64,000 nucleotides of DNA from Daldinia sp. FL1419. Its lineage: Eukaryota; Ascomycota; Sordariomycetes; Xylariales; Hypoxylaceae. Every line of letters starts with the position of its first letter. The stretch's first letter is position 1. The stretch covers positions 1-64,000 of the forward strand of contig MU623382.1 in NCBI GenBank assembly GCA_025201765.1. Direction: 5' to 3'. The position numbers and the translations under genes were made by a program. This document shows positions 58,836 to 64,000 of this stretch, one piece after another. Below the pieces are notes generated by a model that ran no database searches, was not told where the DNA came from, and was given only the letters and a program-made list of their open reading frames with translations.

Positions 58836-59640
58836 ATGGCAGATGAACCTAATAACGAACCAACGCCACTTCTCCTATCAGATGACGAGAAACGTATTCT
58901 AGTCTTATACGATCGTCTTCAGCAGCTTCGGTTAGAGATCGCTTTACTAACGGCTCAAAAAAACTATGACCCACGTGAGTTCCTACTATCAAAGCATAGT
59001 GAATACATCGTATCTAATTACCACTAGGTAAAAGTCAACCCGTGGGAGACGGGAGCATTCAAGCGGCCCAAAAAGCACTTCTAGAGTCGAGTTCTAAATA
59101 TGTTCTTCGCAGCCAAGTAGTTAACAGCGTTGTGGCTGCCAATCCAATTTTACAAGCAGTACACAACGGCACGAACGCATCCCCTATAGAAAGGTAGGGC
59201 TTACACTATACATCCCCCTATTCCGTTATTCTAATCCCGGTCCGTAATTTTATAGGGACTTGCTACCCATCCTAGAACAGCGCGACGAATCGTCTTCAAC
59301 GCTAGCACAGCAATCCTCAGAATTACGCACACTGCTTAACGAGATCACGGAGGTGGAGAGCCAGAGTTTACGCCTCGGCCGTGAGAATGTGAAATTGGCG
59401 TCCGAGCTGCTCGATCTCGCCGAGCAAACAAACCGCAAGAAGGCGGAAGCGGTCAGCTTGGATTCTGAGCGAGCAGCTGATATCTCAAGTCTAGAGAGCC
59501 AAGTTAAGCTAAGCAGACAAAGGTGGCGCGTGCTAAAAGGCACTGCAAGCGCAGTGGTTGCCGGTAGCGGAGTTGATTGGTCTAGGGATGACGAGCTGAG
59601 GGATATTGTACTCGACCCCGAAAATGAGGATGAAGTATGA
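58836..59640 (+). CDS. Centromere protein H-like kinetochore protein (229 aa)
   Basis: Exons are 58836..58974, 59028..59193 and 59256..59640; introns 53 and 62 nt (phases 1 and 2). The product starts MADEPNNEPTPLLLSDDEKR. The central part is helical and coiled-coil-like (IVLYDRLQQLRLEIALLTAQ; VESQSLRLGRENVKLASELL). The C-terminus, RWRVLKGTASAVVAGSGVDW then SRDDELRDIVLDPENEDEV, matches the CENP-H C-terminal signature (compare the vertebrate NWAEDPALKEIVL). CENP-H (Fta3 in fission yeast) is a subunit of the inner kinetochore CCAN, recruited with CENP-I and CENP-K. The family assignment relies on this C-terminal motif and overall size. Confidence 0.78.
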
Positions 59641-62600
59641 TAAAGATGTTCGAGATCCCCCCTAACTATCTATTAATGAAGAGCGTCCTCGATGATACCC
59701 GCCTGAGTAATAATCTCGCCCCTATAGCAATATTGTTTTAGTTTCACATGTAAGCAACCTGCTGCTATGCTTATAGTGTTGGTCCATACGCCCTGGAAAA
59801 ATGCACCATGAACCCTTGAGCCGTCGCAATGCTACCTCAGAAATAACGGTAACCCTATCATCGCCGCTTATCCTGACCCATACCAGATATAGAAGATTTC
59901 CAACGCACCAGGTGCATCCGTTCCTGATAGATAGGGCTTAGCGTAATCAGTATTGGCCGAAGCTGGCATAAATCACGTGGAATAGGTCTATTTTAGGATT
60001 CCGATGTGATGCATGGAATGTTAGCCATGTAAGTAGGGCCATGTAAGTAGGCTGGTAGGTAGCCGGTAGAGCGATCCAGCCCTCGTGCATTGATCAATAT
60101 GCCTGAAATGCTGTTTTCCCCTGACGGCAGAGTCAGGTATCATTGCATAATAATGTCTATGCTAGGAGTAGGACTTGTTATAAAAATTTTTTGCAAATAT
60201 TGTTTGGCAAGACAATCTACGCTTTAGATTGGCGGATGAATCATCTTATCAAACACGATATAAACAAAATAGCGCGTAGAATCATCCCGACTCCGTGTTT
60301 GGACGATCATCTTGGTAGGGCTAGTTTAATGCATTTTGCCTTTTGACGGAATCAACGCTTGTTTTTTTGCCATGGTGTTCTTGACTGTGGGGAACTTTAA
60401 AAGGAAAGAAAGGTCGTCATCGTCGTCACGCTAATAAAACACCATGATCAAAGTGGAAAGTGAAGAACGCGAGCACAGTGTATGATGCAAATGAGACCAT
60501 TCCCAAAACATCAATTTTGGTGTACCTAGGTAGCCCGCAGCTCCTGTGCAATGGGATGTACCGATTTACTATGTAAATATGTGGTACCTACCTACCTGGC
60601 TGGTTTTCAATAACTTCGGCTTAGCAAGACATCCGATACATAGTAGCTTTGGAATTAGGAATGAGAGACAGTCTTTCCAGCTAGGTAACCAGCTGGGCAG
60701 CCAGTCATTAGTAAAGCAGCGTGTTTGAACGAACCAAGATATGGCCAATATTTCCCAAGTGCTAGAAAGCTGTACCACAGCGTAAATCGATGGGCGTTTA
60801 AGCATATCATGTAGAGATCTGACTAATAAAATCCATCGCGGTCCAACGGGCTCTTACTCAAGGTTTCGCATCGCGTTCCTCGTTGCCCCTAAAAAGTGTG
60901 ACTTATTTGTCCGCCTGTAGAATGTAGTAAATTTACAGTAAGGTATTGCAAATGCTTGCCCATAATGCGACTCGATAATATGGTGATACGACTCCAAATC
61001 AGTACGACAAGCTCGCATTGCTCATATTGCTACAATATAGGGGGGCTTATTCCTAGAAGGATGAGCAAGCTTCAAGCAGGCTGGCTTACGGGAACTCTGC
61101 GGGATGAAGTTACGCCAGTACAACAACCAGGATAACCGCAATGCAAGATCTCAAAGATTATTGGTCGATGGAATGACTGCGTTGATATTTGCCTGTGTAA
61201 ACGTATTGGTTTGGAACAGCCCCTTGGTAATATCTTTTAGGAATATCGTGCGTGTATGGATGGTTTACGCGATCCATATCCCATATGATGGCAAAAGATC
61301 TCCATAGACAATATCCAATAATCGTCAGACTACAATATCGTCAAAGGGGTTAAAGCAAGAGGGCGTGGGCTTTGAGAATCTAGATTTGCTTAGCACTTCG
61401 GAAACGAAACTGGGAGCGGAAACAAAAAGTCACTATCAAAACTCTCTTTTACCAAGGCAAATGGGAATAAAGAGTAAAAAACTGTACTCGCGACTGTACG
61501 GGTCCGTACTTGTGCTATGTAATTCAACCCGAATACGTTATCCTTGTAACGTTTAATAAACTTACGTTGATTAAGTGGTTGACCCAGAAAATTATGAAGG
61601 GCCAAATTTGTGTTGTTAGGTGCTGGGCGCTGGGTGGGATACATGCAAGAAAGGGGAGAGAAGCAGAGAAACTGGTGCAGAGGTGAAGAGGGGAGCGTCA
61701 GACTCCCAGTAGCACAGCCAGAATTTTCGTGTGGTGGTAATCAGCTGCAAAGAACCAGACCAGGCAAAAAATGCATTAGAAAAAAAAGGCCATCCCATCC
61801 ACCAGGGGAGCCCAGGCCTGATAGGTAAAAGGGAGGTAGCATGGGTTGATGAGTCGATGTACATTTACGCTAACAAGGAAGCGTAAGGTACTTGTCATTG
61901 TGATGCACCCAGGTTGTCTGTACATACAGTCTATATGTACATGTAATGTATGTACGCGCGAGGTGGGCTCAGCGCTGTACTTCCAGAACGTACGTACCTA
62001 ACATTAGGTAGTAACTTCCATTCCTTAAGCCCTATGGTTTTTGCATACCCCTTTTTATTTAATTCTATTTTATTCTCTTCTCTAATGTACATCTCACTTG
62101 AATAACTGCAGAACTATCAATCGACTGTATGTTAGGAGGTATGCATCGTCTTTTTTTCTCCTTTGGGAAGATGTAAGAGTGCAACTATAGGTACGGTACC
62201 TATGTCAGGTCGAAGGAAGTAGGATGCATGGTACATATTACATACCTCCTAAGTAGGTACTAATGTAAAAATAACGGGTTACCTTGTTATGTTAAATAAT
62301 TGAAGCATCATAGCGGAAATGGAGTCTTGTGTTTATGGTCGTTTTAGGAATGGAGGCATGTTTAGGTAAGTGATTAGACGTTGATTCTCGAAGCATTGAC
62401 GCAGAAAAAGAGGGAAATCAGTGATGCCACTCTCACTTTGAGCTATTGAGGTACACAGTATTAGACATCAAGCTAAGACCTCACTAGGAACTGGTGATGC
62501 CGTACACTGAATCTTCCCCTTTTTCGTTTAGTCTTTTTTTTTTTTTACTTCCTCTATCTAACACTATTCCGTCGAATATTCTTCGGAGAACCTGCAATCC

Positions 62601-64000
62601 ATTTCGTGTGCTGCTTTCATGGGCAGATTGGAGAAAAACCCCAAGGTTGACAAGGACAACAGGATGTACGTACGCGGTAGAAAGATTCCATTTACTGATT
62701 CTACCGTCTACCGTTAATCATGTACTCTGTATCAGGGAACGTACCATCCTATGTAAAAGAAGAAAAAGTGCCATCAATCATTTGCTTTGCATTAGATATG
62801 CTCAAAAAGGATGCCTAGGACTGGCTGAACCGGTTGCCGCTATGAGCTATGATTGAATGGGTGACAAGGTGACTGAATGAAAATAGATTGATGAAGGATA
62901 AGTGATACAGTAATAGAGTAATAGAGTAATAATAGGAATAATAGGCAACAAAGCAACAACATGGCAACATGGCATGGAACAGACAGAATCGGAACCTTAC
63001 TTGCAAGGTACCTAGGTACCTATCTAAGCTTCCCATAAAAATGTTGACCGTTTTAAACATCAATTGATCAATGCCCAGCTGCTCTGGATGTGTTACATAG
63101 TATGTCTACCTTACATACATACATGCCTGTGTACATACATATGTACTATGCCTACATGTACATACCGGCCTACGCATAGCCGAAGGTACATACAGCGTAT
63201 TAGGTACAGAGGGTTATTCTTACCGTGCAATCAGCACCGTGGGTGATAGAGGACCTCCTTCCTTGTATCGTGCTTATTGCAACGTCCAAATCGACTAACA
63301 CACGGGGTAAGTATAAGTACCCTCCTACCCAATTTGGGTAGATATGGTACCAACCAAATTTGTAGTCAAGCCTGCAAAAATCTTGCAGGCCTATGCACAC
63401 AGAAGAAAGTTCTCTTACCTGAGGGCCAGTGGTTACTCGGTTGGGTTTGGTTACCTCCAGTTCCCTGCTTCCCCCTACCACTTGTTCAGGTACCTACCTA
63501 GGTAGCTCGCCTGTTCGCCAGCCAAAATCACTCGGGTCACTGTGCCTACCTTACGGTCTGGTCTATCGCTTGCCCGCTTTTTGGTGCAGACCCCCCCCTC
63601 CCTCTTTTGCACCCTCCCTTAGAAATTGGGGCAGTCTCAAGTTTGGCTTTGCACACTTTGCACACAATCACCCAGGCGCAGTAAAAAGGCAGTAGGCCAA
63701 CACTCCCCCCATACAAATTTCCCTCTCTTCTCCCACATACAAATCTCCCACCCAAATCGTCTCCCATACAAACGCCGCCTACACTCAACCTCAATACCTG
63801 CCCATACAAATTGTGAGTACCTCTGTTTATATGGCACTACACTGCAAACATCAAGTCACATCAGCCAATCTCAACCACTTTCTTGCATTAAGTGCAAATC
63901 GTCGCCTTAGCAAAATCAATTCATCTTTAAATAGATGCATCATGTTTTTTTCATGAGTTTGCGTCGTGATCAGATGTTTTTGAAGCTTATCTTGTAGCTT
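59641..64000. other. Intergenic region, 4.4 kb to the right window edge
   Basis: No gene I can support. The stretch carries several GGTACCTAGGTACC-type motifs (60523-60534, 63006-63023, 63488-63505). It also has four CATACAAA units at 63710-63810 and two adjacent small hairpins near 63325-63400. The last 500 bases are pyrimidine-rich and could be the promoter or leader of a gene starting beyond 64000. Confidence 0.35.

Noticed and set aside
59641..64000. Secondary-metabolite or accessory gene cluster at the right end
   Set aside because: No ORF above about 120 codons has protein-like features and no domain was seen.

Overview
The window is nuclear DNA of a filamentous ascomycete (Pezizomycotina, most likely a Sordariomycete). 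Support: genes carry short (47-101 nt) GT-AG introns, coding density is moderate on both strands, the gene set is typical of filamentous fungi (ATG11, DEF1, CENP-H, bL9m, proteinase-K-like subtilase, kelch membrane protein, F-box proteins), and the left 8.3 kb is an AT-rich block that looks like a product of repeat-induced point mutation (RIP). I cannot name the species.

Layout. 1-8322 is a gene-free AT-rich isochore: rearranged copies of a roughly 0.4 kb LTR-like repeat (1-2796) and then a 5.5 kb element with long terminal inverted repeats (2797-8322), which still holds coding relics in one reading frame. Base composition changes abruptly at the right end of that element, 150 bp from the first intact gene. 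8474-15774 holds two divergent F-box genes, an EF1B-gamma-type GST and a D-2-hydroxyacid dehydrogenase. 17808-29953 holds a secreted subtilase, the RNA polymerase II degradation factor DEF1 (convergent with it), an unrecognised 412-residue protein with a mitochondrial-type N-terminus and a kelch-repeat membrane protein. 31137-37268 is accessory-like: a third F-box/LRR-like protein, a Ser/Thr-rich secreted protein, a small membrane protein with a 14-nt exon and an ORF broken by one TAG. 40107-48575 holds a membrane-anchored ubiquitin hydrolase, succinate-semialdehyde dehydrogenase (8 exons) and a GMC flavoenzyme resembling the cellobiose dehydrogenase flavin domain (8 exons). 49670-59640 holds a 101-residue disordered protein, a young TA-flanked MITE with perfect inverted repeats, mitochondrial bL9m, autophagy scaffold ATG11 and kinetochore CENP-H. 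59641-64000 has no gene I can support.

No operon-like pathway or secondary metabolite cluster is visible; most genes are independent housekeeping or accessory functions. Several exon structures were assembled by hand from ORFs plus splice signals; each was checked for reading-frame continuity across junctions. The most unusual features are the RIP-degraded element at the left edge, the intact MITE at 50534-50996 and a dispersed palindromic intergenic motif built on GGTACCTAGGTACC.
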